NCBI GenBank assembly: GCA_014382465.1
Contig: JACNJP010000168.1
Location: 1-8,081 of the forward strand
Length of the DNA: 8,081 nt
Direction of reading: 5' to 3'
DNA from: Planctomycetota bacterium
Lineage (GTDB): Bacteria; Planctomycetota; UBA1135
Shown here: one piece after another, positions 1 to 6,221 of the stretch
Position numbering within the stretch: the first letter of the stretch is position 1
Layout: the number at the start of each line of letters is the position of its first letter
The notes under the pieces: generated by a model
Told to the model about the DNA's origin: nothing
Database searches by the model: none
What the model saw: only the letters and a program-made list of their open reading frames with translations
Translations under genes and position numbers: made by a program

Positions 1-488
1 GGGTGGTCGAGGTGGGCCTGGGCCAGGCCGAGGCCCGGGCCGTGGGCGCGGAGGCGCAGGGTCTCGCGGGCGGGGGCGCCGGCCTGGGGCTGGGCGAGGG
101 CCCGCTCCCAGTGGTGGTACTCGAGCCCCTGCCGGACCGTCACGGCGGCGCCCTGGTCCAGCCACACCGTCGGGGCGAGCGGCGCGCCGAGCCCGGCGAG
201 CTCTCGCAGGTAGGACTTGTGGGTGTTCCACCGCACCACCTCGGCCGGGTTGAAGAGCGGGGTGGCCGCGGCGACGCCCTCGGCCCAGCGGAGGTACTGC
301 TCGCGCCGCTCCATGTAGTCCCAGGTGGTGCGGATCAGCACCGCGTCGAAGCCGCCCCAGTCCACCGCCGGGTCGTCCCAGGCGGGTTGATGGACCTCGA
401 CCCCTCGGTCCGCGAGGGCGGCGTGGAGCGGAAGGTCATCGACCTCCCAGGAGGGGAGATCGACGCAGGTGGCGAGGGCGATGGGCAA
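1..488 (-). CDS. ATP-grasp family protein (RimK/DcsG-like), 3' end beyond left edge
   Basis: Reading the minus strand from a TTG at 488-486 gives about 162 residues without a stop to the window edge; an in-frame TGA at 497-495 closes the frame upstream and no ATG or GTG is available, so TTG is the likely start. The protein opens MPIALATCVDLPSWEVDD and continues with AWDDPAVDW, DAVLIRTTWDYMERR, LFNPAEVVRWNTHKSYLREL and PTVWL. I recognise this series as the N-terminal and central part of uncharacterised ATP-grasp ligases related to RimK, glutathione synthetase and the cycloserine enzyme DcsG, which join a carboxylate to an amine or thiol using ATP. The catalytic C-terminal half is outside the window. 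Odd point: where relatives carry a Lys-Pro that contacts ATP, this protein reads ALAQPQAGAPARETLR, so the lysine is replaced by glutamine. There is no clear Shine-Dalgarno sequence. It is transcribed divergently from the receptor gene. The family call is fairly secure; substrate and activity are unknown. Confidence 0.72.
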   Translation of the reverse strand, partial: MPIALATCVDLPSWEVDDLPLHAALADRGVEVHQPAWDDPAVDWGGFDAVLIRTTWDYMERREQYLRWAEGVAAATPLFNPAEVVRWNTHKSYLRELAGLGAPLAPTVWLDQGAAVTVRQGLEYHHWERALAQPQAGAPARETLRLRAHGPGLGLAQAHLDH

Positions 489-606
489 GCGGATTCAGCT
501 TAGCGGGCGTCCCAGAAGCGGTCGGGCTGTCGCAGTCGTGGCCCCCGATGGACACGAATCCGCCCAAGGGGATATGGGGGGCCATCCTAACCGGCGATGG
601 GCTCGA

Positions 607-630
607 CGCTTCCCCACCAGGGAACCAGCG
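607..630. promoter_or_regulatory. Imperfect inverted repeat, candidate activator site upstream of the sigma-54 promoter
   Basis: TTCCC at 610-614 and GGGAA at 620-624 form a perfect 5-bp dyad around CACCA. Outer arms CGCT (607-610) and AGCG (627-630) extend the symmetry with a two-base offset. The centre, near 617, is about 100 bp upstream of the start point predicted from the -24/-12 element at 691-707, which is within the usual range for bacterial enhancer-binding proteins. A second weaker dyad, GTTGCC-TTGT-GGTAAC, lies at 645-660. Short dyads occur by chance in GC-rich DNA, so the assignment rests mainly on position. Confidence 0.3.
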
Positions 631-690
631 AGCGCAGAGGCGACGTTGCCTTGTGGTAACCGCTGACTGTGGCAGAAGCCGGCATCCAGC

Positions 691-707
691 TTGGCACTGC
701 ATTTGCT
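691..707 (+). promoter_or_regulatory. Sigma-54 (RpoN) -24/-12 promoter of the receptor operon
   Basis: The sequence TTGGCACTGCATTTGCT matches the RpoN consensus YTGGCACGNNNNTTGCW at every defined base except one: T instead of G after TGGCAC. The invariant GG (693-694) and GC (705-706) are exactly 10 bp apart. Transcription should start near 718, leaving about 54 nt of leader before the ATG at 772. The element lies in a true divergent intergenic region on the strand of the receptor gene, which makes a chance match less likely. Sigma-54 promoters need an AAA+ enhancer-binding activator; none is encoded in this window. Confidence 0.65.
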
Positions 708-746
708 CCGGCAGGGCTCAACCGCCGCTCGTTCGTCCACCACCTT

Positions 747-763
747 GCGGGATAGAAGCCCGC
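747..763 (+). promoter_or_regulatory. Small leader hairpin just before the receptor start codon
   Basis: GCGGG (747-751) and CCCGC (759-763) can pair around a seven-base loop ATAGAAG, ending 8 nt before the ATG at 772. It occupies the place where a ribosome binding site would normally lie. The only purine-rich candidate, GGAG at 768-771, directly abuts the start codon, which is too close for a normal Shine-Dalgarno interaction. The hairpin could modulate translation or be incidental; I do not recognise a riboswitch class. Confidence 0.25.
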
Positions 764-771
764 CCCTGGAG

Positions 772-2886
772 ATGCCGAGAAGAAACACCCCGCTGTTCCC
801 ATCCTCCCTTGCCGCCGCCGCGATCCTGATCACGGCCCCGCTGACTGCCCAGCAGACCGCCCCGCCGCAAGACCCTGAACCCCGAGCCCAGAAGCAGGAG
901 GAGCTCCCCGAGATCCTGGTCATCGGCCGCACCGAGGACGACGGCGTCCCCGAGGTCCCGATCGGCTGGTTCGGCTCGCGCGACGTCTTCGGACCGGAGC
1001 AGATCCGGCAGACCGGCGCCCGCGACCTGAACGACCTGGTCCAGTACCTGCCGGCCGCCTCGACCCGCCCCTACAACGGCGGCGAGGCCTCGGCGCCGAG
1101 CTTCTCGATGCGCGGCCTGCCGGACGACGGCCTGACCGAGTACCTGAACGTGCTCATCGACGGCGTCCCGGCCAGCCCGCTGCCCTACGGCTGGACCGCC
1201 TTCAGCTTCCTGCCGCTGACCACCGAGCGGGTCTACGCCATGGACTACATGCGCGGCGGCCACACCGTGCGCTACTCGCCCAACACGGTCGGCGGGGTGC
1301 TCAACTTCCTGACCCAGCCGATCCCGAACGGCTCGAGCCTCGACTTCCGCAGCACGCTGGGCTCGAACGACTACTCGAGCACGCTGCTGAGCTACGGCCA
1401 GACCCTCGACGACTTCGGCTACGTCGCCACCTACGTCGACCGCCGCGGCGACGGCTACCGCGAGAACGGCGGCTTCGACCAGCAGGACTTCAACCTGAAG
1501 CTGCGCTGGCAGCTCGGCGACGAGAATTGGCTGGCGACCTCCTTCAGCCACATGGAGGACGAGCACATGGCCCCCGGCGGCCTGACGCTGGCGCAGTTCA
1601 ACCGCAACCCCTTCGGCAACGCCCGGCCCGAGAACCTGTTCGACGGCTTCCGCAGCGTCGCCGACGTCGTCTACCACGACGGCGGCGAGGACGCCTGGGT
1701 CGAGGGCTACGGCTACCTGTCGCAGTCGGGCCGGCACCTGCGGGCCCAGCGGCCGCACTTCGGCGCCGCGACCACGATCTCCGACTGGGACGACGAGAGC
1801 TTCTTCGGGGCGGTCGGCATGCGCGGGCTCTACGAGACCGAATTCGCCGGCATGGAGCACGAGATCTACTACGGCGCCCGCTACCACCGCGACTGGATCC
1901 CGTCGTGGAAGCTGCGCAGCGAGCCCTACCCGGGCGGCGCCAGCACCCTGACGCAGGACGCCGAGTTCGCCGTCAACACCGTCTCGCTGCACGTCGACGA
2001 CACCTTCCACCCGACCGACGAGCTGCTCGTCAACCTGGGCGCGCGGGTCGAGTGGATCCCGAGCACCGACGGCGAGGACTCGGTCGGCGGCTGGAAGTTC
2101 GAGGACCAGTACTTCGACGTCCTGCCGGCGGTCGGCGCCTCCTACGAGCTGGCCGACAACTGGGCGCTGTTCGGCAACTACGCCGAGGGCTTCCGCGCGC
2201 CGCAGGTGTGGGGCTACGCCTACACCACCAAGCCGAAGAACACCCTGAAGTTCGAGAAGGGCCGCTCGATGGAGCTCGGCAGCCGCTGGGAGGGCGGCAG
2301 CGGCTTCTCCGGCTCCGTCACCGGCTGGCGGGTCGACTACGACGACTTCGGGGTGTTCTACAGCGGCTTCTACGAGAACCTCGGCAAGATCACCGCCACC
2401 GGCGCCGACCTGGTGGTCGAGTGGGACGCCGGCGCGGTCACGCCCTCGCTCGAGGGCTTCTCGCTGCTGAGCTCCTACACGGTCCAGGACTCCGAGCTCA
2501 AGAGCGGCCCCAACGCCGGCAACGAGACGCCCTACGCCTGGGAGCACAAGGCGGCCTGGATGGCCCGCTACCAGGCCGACAACGGCTGGTACACCGCGCT
2601 CGGCGGCACCTACGTCGGCGAGTCCTTCTCCGACGACGCCAACACCGCCCAGGTCAACGCCAACGGCAACCTCGGCGTCAACCCCGGCCGCACCATCTGG
2701 GACGCGCGGATCGCCAAGCTGACCGAGATCAACGACCAGATCGAGCTCGAGCTGGCCCTCGGGGCGACCAACATCGCCGACGAGACCTGGTTCGTCCACT
2801 CCCGCGGCGGCTTCTTCGGCGGCGGCCAGGTCGCCGGCCCGCCGCAGCAGTTCTACTTCTCGGCCGCCATGAGTGTGCGATTCTAG
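772..2886 (+). CDS. FecA-like TonB-dependent outer-membrane receptor
   Basis: A 704-residue outer-membrane gated transporter. Start ATG 772 is chosen because it begins a clean signal peptide (MPRRN, hydrophobic core to about residue 25, cleavage after LTA-26); the frame is open upstream to a TTG at 691, but that TTG is inside the -24 promoter box. A TonB-box-like PEILVIG is at 46-52. The plug domain (about 47-185) has the QTGARDLNDLVQYLP, SMRGL, VLIDGVP and MRGGHTVRYSPNTVGGVLNF signatures. The barrel fills the rest and ends SAAMSVRF with the terminal phenylalanine of outer-membrane barrels. Resemblance is closest to FecA: plug motifs, APGGL in an extracellular-loop position (267-271) and DDANT near the C-terminus (621-625). 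Unlike E. coli FecA, the TonB box follows the signal peptide almost directly, so there is no periplasmic signalling domain, and no fecI/fecR is adjacent. A ferric chelate is the default substrate guess, but another metal chelate or small ligand is possible. It is the first gene of an operon with the propeller lipoprotein. Confidence 0.9.
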   Translation: MPRRNTPLFPSSLAAAAILITAPLTAQQTAPPQDPEPRAQKQEELPEILVIGRTEDDGVPEVPIGWFGSRDVFGPEQIRQTGARDLNDLVQYLPAASTRPYNGGEASAPSFSMRGLPDDGLTEYLNVLIDGVPASPLPYGWTAFSFLPLTTERVYAMDYMRGGHTVRYSPNTVGGVLNFLTQPIPNGSSLDFRSTLGSNDYSSTLLSYGQTLDDFGYVATYVDRRGDGYRENGGFDQQDFNLKLRWQLGDENWLATSFSHMEDEHMAPGGLTLAQFNRNPFGNARPENLFDGFRSVADVVYHDGGEDAWVEGYGYLSQSGRHLRAQRPHFGAATTISDWDDESFFGAVGMRGLYETEFAGMEHEIYYGARYHRDWIPSWKLRSEPYPGGASTLTQDAEFAVNTVSLHVDDTFHPTDELLVNLGARVEWIPSTDGEDSVGGWKFEDQYFDVLPAVGASYELADNWALFGNYAEGFRAPQVWGYAYTTKPKNTLKFEKGRSMELGSRWEGGSGFSGSVTGWRVDYDDFGVFYSGFYENLGKITATGADLVVEWDAGAVTPSLEGFSLLSSYTVQDSELKSGPNAGNETPYAWEHKAAWMARYQADNGWYTALGGTYVGESFSDDANTAQVNANGNLGVNPGRTIWDARIAKLTEINDQIELELALGATNIADETWFVHSRGGFFGGGQVAGPPQQFYFSAAMSVRF

Positions 2887-2893
2887 GGGCGAG

Positions 2894-4084
2894 ATGAGAA
2901 CCCTCCTGCTCTTCGTTTCCGTCCTGTCTGCGTCCGCCGCCTGCGCTCTTCCGCGGGCGGCGGGCGACCCCGCCCCGCCGGCCGCCGACGACCCCGCCCA
3001 GGGGGAGGTCCCGCTTCCGGCCGCCGACGGCTGGAACGCGCGGCTGCTGATCGACAACGACGTCGGCATCTGGACCGTCAAGCCGTTCCAGGTCTTCCCG
3101 CAGTACGCCTCGCCCGAGGTCGTCGGCCTCGACGACAAGGGCCGCTGCATCGTCCTGGTGTCCTACAGCGGCAAGTGGACCCCGCTGCCGCGCGTGAGCG
3201 ACGGCAAGTGGCTCGGCGGCCTGGCGCACGCCGACCTCGACCCGCGCGCCGCCGGCGCCGAGCTCTACACCGGCGGCCAGCTCGGCAACCTCTACCAGCT
3301 CCGCGCCTACCCCACCGGCGCGCTCGACAGCCGCCTGATCGGCCACTTCCCCGGCCGCGAGATCCACACCCTGATCCCGCTCGCCGGCCGCGGCCTGCTG
3401 GTCTTCACCCGCCCCGGCGGCCTCTGGCTCATGACCCCCGACGGCGCCGACGGCGAGTGGCGCCAGACCTCCTACGGCGAGCTCGACGGCCGCATCCGCG
3501 ACGCCGTGCCGGTCGACATCCCCGGCACCGGCGGTCCGGCGGTGGCCGCCGTGACCCGCGCCGGCTGGCTGCGCCTGATGCGGCTCGGCGAGCACGGGCC
3601 GGAGTGGCAGACGATCTGGCAGACCGAGATGGGCCTCGGCCGGCTGGCCTGGGACCCGGAGCGGCCGTCGGTGCTCTACCACACCCTCGACGACGGCCGG
3701 GTCATGCGCCACGAGCGCGGCGCCGCCGGGGCGTGGAAGCACGAGACCATCTACCAAGGGCCGCAGGGGCCGCGGGGACTCGTCGCAGGGCGCTTCAGTG
3801 ACGAGCCGGGCGTCGACGAGACGGTCGCCGTGTTCGGCTACAGCGGCAAGGTCCAGCTCCTGTCGCGCCGCGGCGCCGCGTGGAGCGCCGAGACCATCTT
3901 CCAGGACCGAGACAAGGGCCACTGGCTGGCGGTGGCCGAGCTCGACGGACGCAACGGCACCCGCGAGCTGCTCGCCAGCGGCTACGGGGCGCGCATCGTG
4001 ATGCTGGCCCGCCCGCCCGGATACGGCGCCGCCGAAGGCGCGCTCCCGCCCGCCGACGAGGCGGCCCAGGAGGGCGCCCGCTAG
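2894..4084 (+). CDS. Putative lipoprotein with predicted seven-bladed beta-propeller
   Basis: A 396-residue secreted protein I cannot name. It begins MRTLLLFVSVLSASAAC; Cys17 in SAAC fits a permissive lipobox, and Ala at +2 would favour outer-membrane sorting under the E. coli Lol rule. After a Pro/Ala-rich linker (18-45) I see seven units of about 30-50 residues, near 74-103, 104-153, 154-197, 198-244, 245-290, 291-339 and 340-375. Each combines a hydrophobic strand, an LDxxG- or DDG-like turn and a closing W-x(3-4)-I strand (WKHETIYQ, WSAETIFQ). The N-terminal WNARLLIDND resembles those closing strands and could close the ring. YSGK recurs at 91-94 and 316-319, and ADLDPR (113-118) parallels AELDGR (348-353). 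The fold is WD40/FG-GAP/VCBS-like, inferred by eye. ATG 2894 is preferred over an in-frame GTG at 2873 because AGGGG (2885-2889) lies 4 nt before it and overlaps the receptor's stop codon, implying translational coupling. The likely role is an accessory surface or periplasmic partner of the receptor. Confidence 0.78.
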   Translation: MRTLLLFVSVLSASAACALPRAAGDPAPPAADDPAQGEVPLPAADGWNARLLIDNDVGIWTVKPFQVFPQYASPEVVGLDDKGRCIVLVSYSGKWTPLPRVSDGKWLGGLAHADLDPRAAGAELYTGGQLGNLYQLRAYPTGALDSRLIGHFPGREIHTLIPLAGRGLLVFTRPGGLWLMTPDGADGEWRQTSYGELDGRIRDAVPVDIPGTGGPAVAAVTRAGWLRLMRLGEHGPEWQTIWQTEMGLGRLAWDPERPSVLYHTLDDGRVMRHERGAAGAWKHETIYQGPQGPRGLVAGRFSDEPGVDETVAVFGYSGKVQLLSRRGAAWSAETIFQDRDKGHWLAVAELDGRNGTRELLASGYGARIVMLARPPGYGAAEGALPPADEAAQEGAR

Positions 4085-4086
4085 CG

Positions 4087-4117
4087 CACGGCCGACGCGG
4101 CGCCCCGTTCGGCCGTG
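4087..4117 (+). repeat. Stem-loop just after the lipoprotein stop codon
   Basis: CACGGCCGA (4087-4095) pairs perfectly with TCGGCCGTG (4109-4117) around a 13-base loop. There is no T-tract, so it is not itself a canonical terminator. It lies between the stop codon and the strong terminator hairpin and could stabilise the 3' end of the mRNA. Confidence 0.4.
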
Positions 4118-4134
4118 GGCGTCGCCGAAGAGGG

Positions 4135-4163
4135 AGGGAGGAGCTCAGGCTCCTCCCTTTCTT
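4135..4163 (+). terminator. Intrinsic terminator of the receptor/lipoprotein operon
   Basis: A perfect 10-bp stem, AGGGAGGAGC (4135-4144) with GCTCCTCCCT (4149-4158), closes on a TCAG tetraloop and is followed by TTCTT (4159-4163) on the plus strand. Two G-T pairs could extend the base of the stem. It lies 50 nt after the lipoprotein stop and about 20 nt beyond the stop of the convergent minus-strand gene. The hairpin also forms in minus-strand RNA, where it is followed by a weaker pyrimidine run, so it may partly terminate that gene as well. Confidence 0.8.
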
Positions 4164-4180
4164 CATAGGACAGTCGCGGT

Positions 4181-6139
4181 TTAACGAATCGTTCCGGTCA
4201 CGGCGCCGCTCTTGACGGATTCCTGCCCGCCGAGGCCGCGGCGGATCACCGCCTGGAGATGGACGTCGACCAGCGGCGCGTTGGGCGGGACCGTTCCGGA
4301 GTGGGTGGCGACGCCGCCGGCGCCGGCGGTCGCAGCGCCCAGGGTCCGGATCGGCGCGAGGAGGTCCAGACACAAGCCACCCAGCTGGCTGACGCACGGG
4401 CCGGAGCCGGTGCCGGCCAGACTCGAGAGGAACCACACGGCTTCTCCGGCGAGGGCCCCGGTGACCTCCAGGTCCACGGAGCTGCCCCGGACGAGGTCGC
4501 CCAGCAGGGCAAGGCTGATGCCGTCCACGGCCACGCTCTGCGAGAACTCCGAGGTCGCGCCCAGCGGCTCGAGGGTGGCGGTGGCGGCCACCACCCAGCC
4601 TGGCGGCGCGCCGACCGGCAGCAGCAGGTCGAAGGCGGCGTGTCCGGCGCCGTCGGTGGTCACCGTGGTGGCGCCGAGGGACTGCTCCCCTTCCCCGTGC
4701 CCCGACGCGTGGGCCTCCGGCGAGGCGAAGAATTCGAGGCTGAACTGTCCCAGCGGGCTGGTGTCCAGCGCGCCCCGCACCCGGGTCCCGGCTCCTTCCA
4801 CCGCGGCGGACCGGATCACCGGAAAATTCTGCAGGCCGTTACCGCCGGTGTCGAGGTCGAGCGGGTCGTTCGGGGTCACGCCGTAGCCGTAGCCGGTCGG
4901 CACCAGGTCGATGCCCAGGGCGCCGTTGGCGTAGATCGTCGTGCCCTGCAGGCGGACCTGCGGCACGTCGCGCCCGACCGTCACGCCGTTCTGGAGGTGG
5001 CCGGCGACGACGTTGCCCTCGCCGGGCAGCGGACCGCCGATCCGGATGTCGGACACCGTCGAGGCGTGCGTCACCGGGTTGCCGACGTCGATGCCCCAGA
5101 CGCTGCCGAGCAGCGGCTGGCCGTTGGCGTCCAGGCCGATGGTGTTGCCGAGGATGTCGATGCCCGCGCCGCTGCCGCTGACCAGGATCCCCCAGCCGAC
5201 CAGCGCGCCGTACCAGTGCGGCCCGGTGCCGTGGCCGAGGATCCCGGCGATCCGGTTGTCCCGGATCAGCGCGTCGCGGTTGTCGCCCTCGAAGCCGATG
5301 CCGACGGTCGAGGCCTGGCTGCCCTGGGACAGCCCGTCCGGCGTGGTGCCGATCCAGTTGTTCTCGATGCGGACGCCGACGGTGTCGGCGAGCTGCACCG
5401 TGGTGCCGCTCGGATAGCCCTCGCCGGACCAGGTGCCGTAGCCGGTGATGAAGTTGCGGTCGCCCGGCAGCGGGCCGCCGATGCGGTTGTTGCGCGCCGG
5501 CTGGCCGGCGCTGGCCCAGCCCAGCACCCGCACCCGGGTGACGGTGTTGCCGACCACGAGGTTGTCGCTGGAGCGGTCGAGCTTGATCGTGCCGCCGGTG
5601 TTGCCGCGGATCGTGCTGCCGGAGCCGCCGTAGACGGTGATGTTCATCTCGGTGTTGCCGTCCACCAGGCCGAAGGAGCCGCCCACCGTGACCGCCGCGT
5701 GGTCGAAGCCGAGCAGGGTGCAGCGGTCGGCGCTGAGGGAGATGTCGAGGCCGAAGCCGTAGATCGCGACCTCGTTGCCGTCCGGGTTGGTGTCGCCGGT
5801 GAAGGCGGTCTGGGTGGTGCCGTCGATCGTCACCTCGTCGGTGGCGTTCCAGTAGTAGCCGCTCAGGGAGGTCAGCACCGCCCGCCCGGGGTAGAGGAAC
5901 TGCAGGTTCCAGTCGCTCTGCGGGATGGCGAAGCCGATGGTCTGGTGCCCGGCGGTCCGGTTGGTGGCGATCATCGCCTCCGAGAAGGAGACCAGGCCGT
6001 CCGGCCCCGGGAGGTCGGCGACGGTCGCGCTCCACGGATCGATGTCGATGAGGTCGTCGTCGGTGGTCACCGTGACGGTCTGAGCCGGGACCAGCCCAGG
6101 GAGCAGGACGAGGGCCAGGAGCGGCAGGGAGGGTTTCAT
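4181..6139 (-). CDS. Secreted right-handed parallel beta-helix protein
   Basis: A 652-residue secreted protein beginning MKPSLPLLALVLLPGLVPAQ, with predicted signal peptidase cleavage after Ala19. The opening VSFSEAMIATN resembles the SLREA(I/L) motif that starts many bacterial surface beta-helix proteins. A repetitive Asn/Gly-rich body follows with PbH1-type rungs: IGGPLPG at 220-226 and 367-373, NNWIGTTPDG at 260-269, DNRIAG at 294-299 and GNTIGLDANG at 331-340. From about 420 the helix gives way to beta-sandwich-like segments, and about 540-652 forms a separate Gly/Ala-rich domain with Cys582 and Cys590, which may form a disulfide, ending DVHLQAVIRRGLGGQESVKS. I have the impression that this tail recurs in other secreted proteins of similar phyla, but I cannot name it. 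Parallel beta-helices often bind or cleave polysaccharides or act as adhesins; I see no lyase or hydrolase active-site signature. There is no clear Shine-Dalgarno sequence before the ATG. It is convergent with the receptor operon and downstream of the kinase-like gene on the same strand. Confidence 0.82.
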   Translation of the reverse strand: MKPSLPLLALVLLPGLVPAQTVTVTTDDDLIDIDPWSATVADLPGPDGLVSFSEAMIATNRTAGHQTIGFAIPQSDWNLQFLYPGRAVLTSLSGYYWNATDEVTIDGTTQTAFTGDTNPDGNEVAIYGFGLDISLSADRCTLLGFDHAAVTVGGSFGLVDGNTEMNITVYGGSGSTIRGNTGGTIKLDRSSDNLVVGNTVTRVRVLGWASAGQPARNNRIGGPLPGDRNFITGYGTWSGEGYPSGTTVQLADTVGVRIENNWIGTTPDGLSQGSQASTVGIGFEGDNRDALIRDNRIAGILGHGTGPHWYGALVGWGILVSGSGAGIDILGNTIGLDANGQPLLGSVWGIDVGNPVTHASTVSDIRIGGPLPGEGNVVAGHLQNGVTVGRDVPQVRLQGTTIYANGALGIDLVPTGYGYGVTPNDPLDLDTGGNGLQNFPVIRSAAVEGAGTRVRGALDTSPLGQFSLEFFASPEAHASGHGEGEQSLGATTVTTDGAGHAAFDLLLPVGAPPGWVVAATATLEPLGATSEFSQSVAVDGISLALLGDLVRGSSVDLEVTGALAGEAVWFLSSLAGTGSGPCVSQLGGLCLDLLAPIRTLGAATAGAGGVATHSGTVPPNAPLVDVHLQAVIRRGLGGQESVKSGAVTGTIR

Positions 6140-6189
6140 GGCTGACTTTTGCAGGGGTGGGCTCTCGGGCTTCGAGGAGCCTCCTCCAT
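6136..6189 (-). other. Possible 17-codon upstream ORF overlapping the beta-helix start
   Basis: On the minus strand an ATG at 6189-6187 opens a 17-residue frame (MEEAPRSPRAHPCKSQP). Its TGA stop (6138-6136) overlaps the beta-helix ATG (6139-6137) in the ATGA arrangement typical of translational coupling. No ribosome binding site precedes it, and a frame this short can arise by chance. It is listed because the beta-helix gene itself also lacks an obvious ribosome binding site. Confidence 0.15.
6174..6186. promoter_or_regulatory. Perfect 13-bp dyad in the kinase/beta-helix intergenic gap
   Basis: GAGGAG-C-CTCCTC is a perfect inverted repeat with a one-base centre, within the 82-bp gap between the kinase-like gene and the beta-helix gene. 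On the minus strand it follows TAGAAT (6198-6193), a five-of-six match to a sigma-70 -10 box, so it would sit at the expected start point. No convincing -35 accompanies that box. The dyad could be an operator, part of a small RNA hairpin, or chance. Confidence 0.25.
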
Positions 6190-6221
6190 GAGATTCTACC
6201 GCGCGGGGGCCGGAAAAGCCC

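Noticed and set aside
3..503. A plus-strand open frame over the ATP-grasp gene
   Set aside because: The minus strand carries recognisable ATP-grasp family motifs; the plus frame is low-complexity and has none.
615..700. Fragments recalling a cobalamin riboswitch (AGGGAA, CCGCTGACTGT, AAGCCGG) upstream of the receptor
   Set aside because: The core elements do not occur with the right spacing or pairing, the conserved GGTG-x-AATCC segment is missing, and most of the region lies upstream of the predicted transcription start near 718.
691..771. A TTG-initiated 27-residue N-terminal extension of the receptor
   Set aside because: The extension would bury the signal peptide, and the TTG is part of the -24 promoter element; ATG 772 gives a normal export signal.
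2873..2893. A GTG start 7 codons upstream for the lipoprotein
   Set aside because: It overlaps the end of the receptor gene, adds acidic residues before the signal peptide and has no ribosome binding site; ATG 2894 has AGGGG at suitable spacing.
718..3150. An 810-codon open frame on the minus strand antisense to the receptor and the start of the lipoprotein gene
   Set aside because: It spans two well-supported genes, has low-complexity Ala/Val/Gly/Arg content and no recognisable domain; it is a by-product of strong GC bias at third codon positions.
4259..6145. A 628-codon plus-strand open frame opposite the beta-helix gene
   Set aside because: Composition is Ala/Gly/Val/Arg/Asp-rich without motifs, while the minus strand encodes a signal peptide and clear beta-helix repeats. 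It is a shadow frame.
6160..6181. A bulged stem (GGCTCTCG / CGAGGAGCC) considered as the terminator of the kinase-like gene
   Set aside because: It lacks a T-tract in the minus direction and has a bulge, so intrinsic termination is not supported; the kinase-like and beta-helix genes may be cotranscribed.
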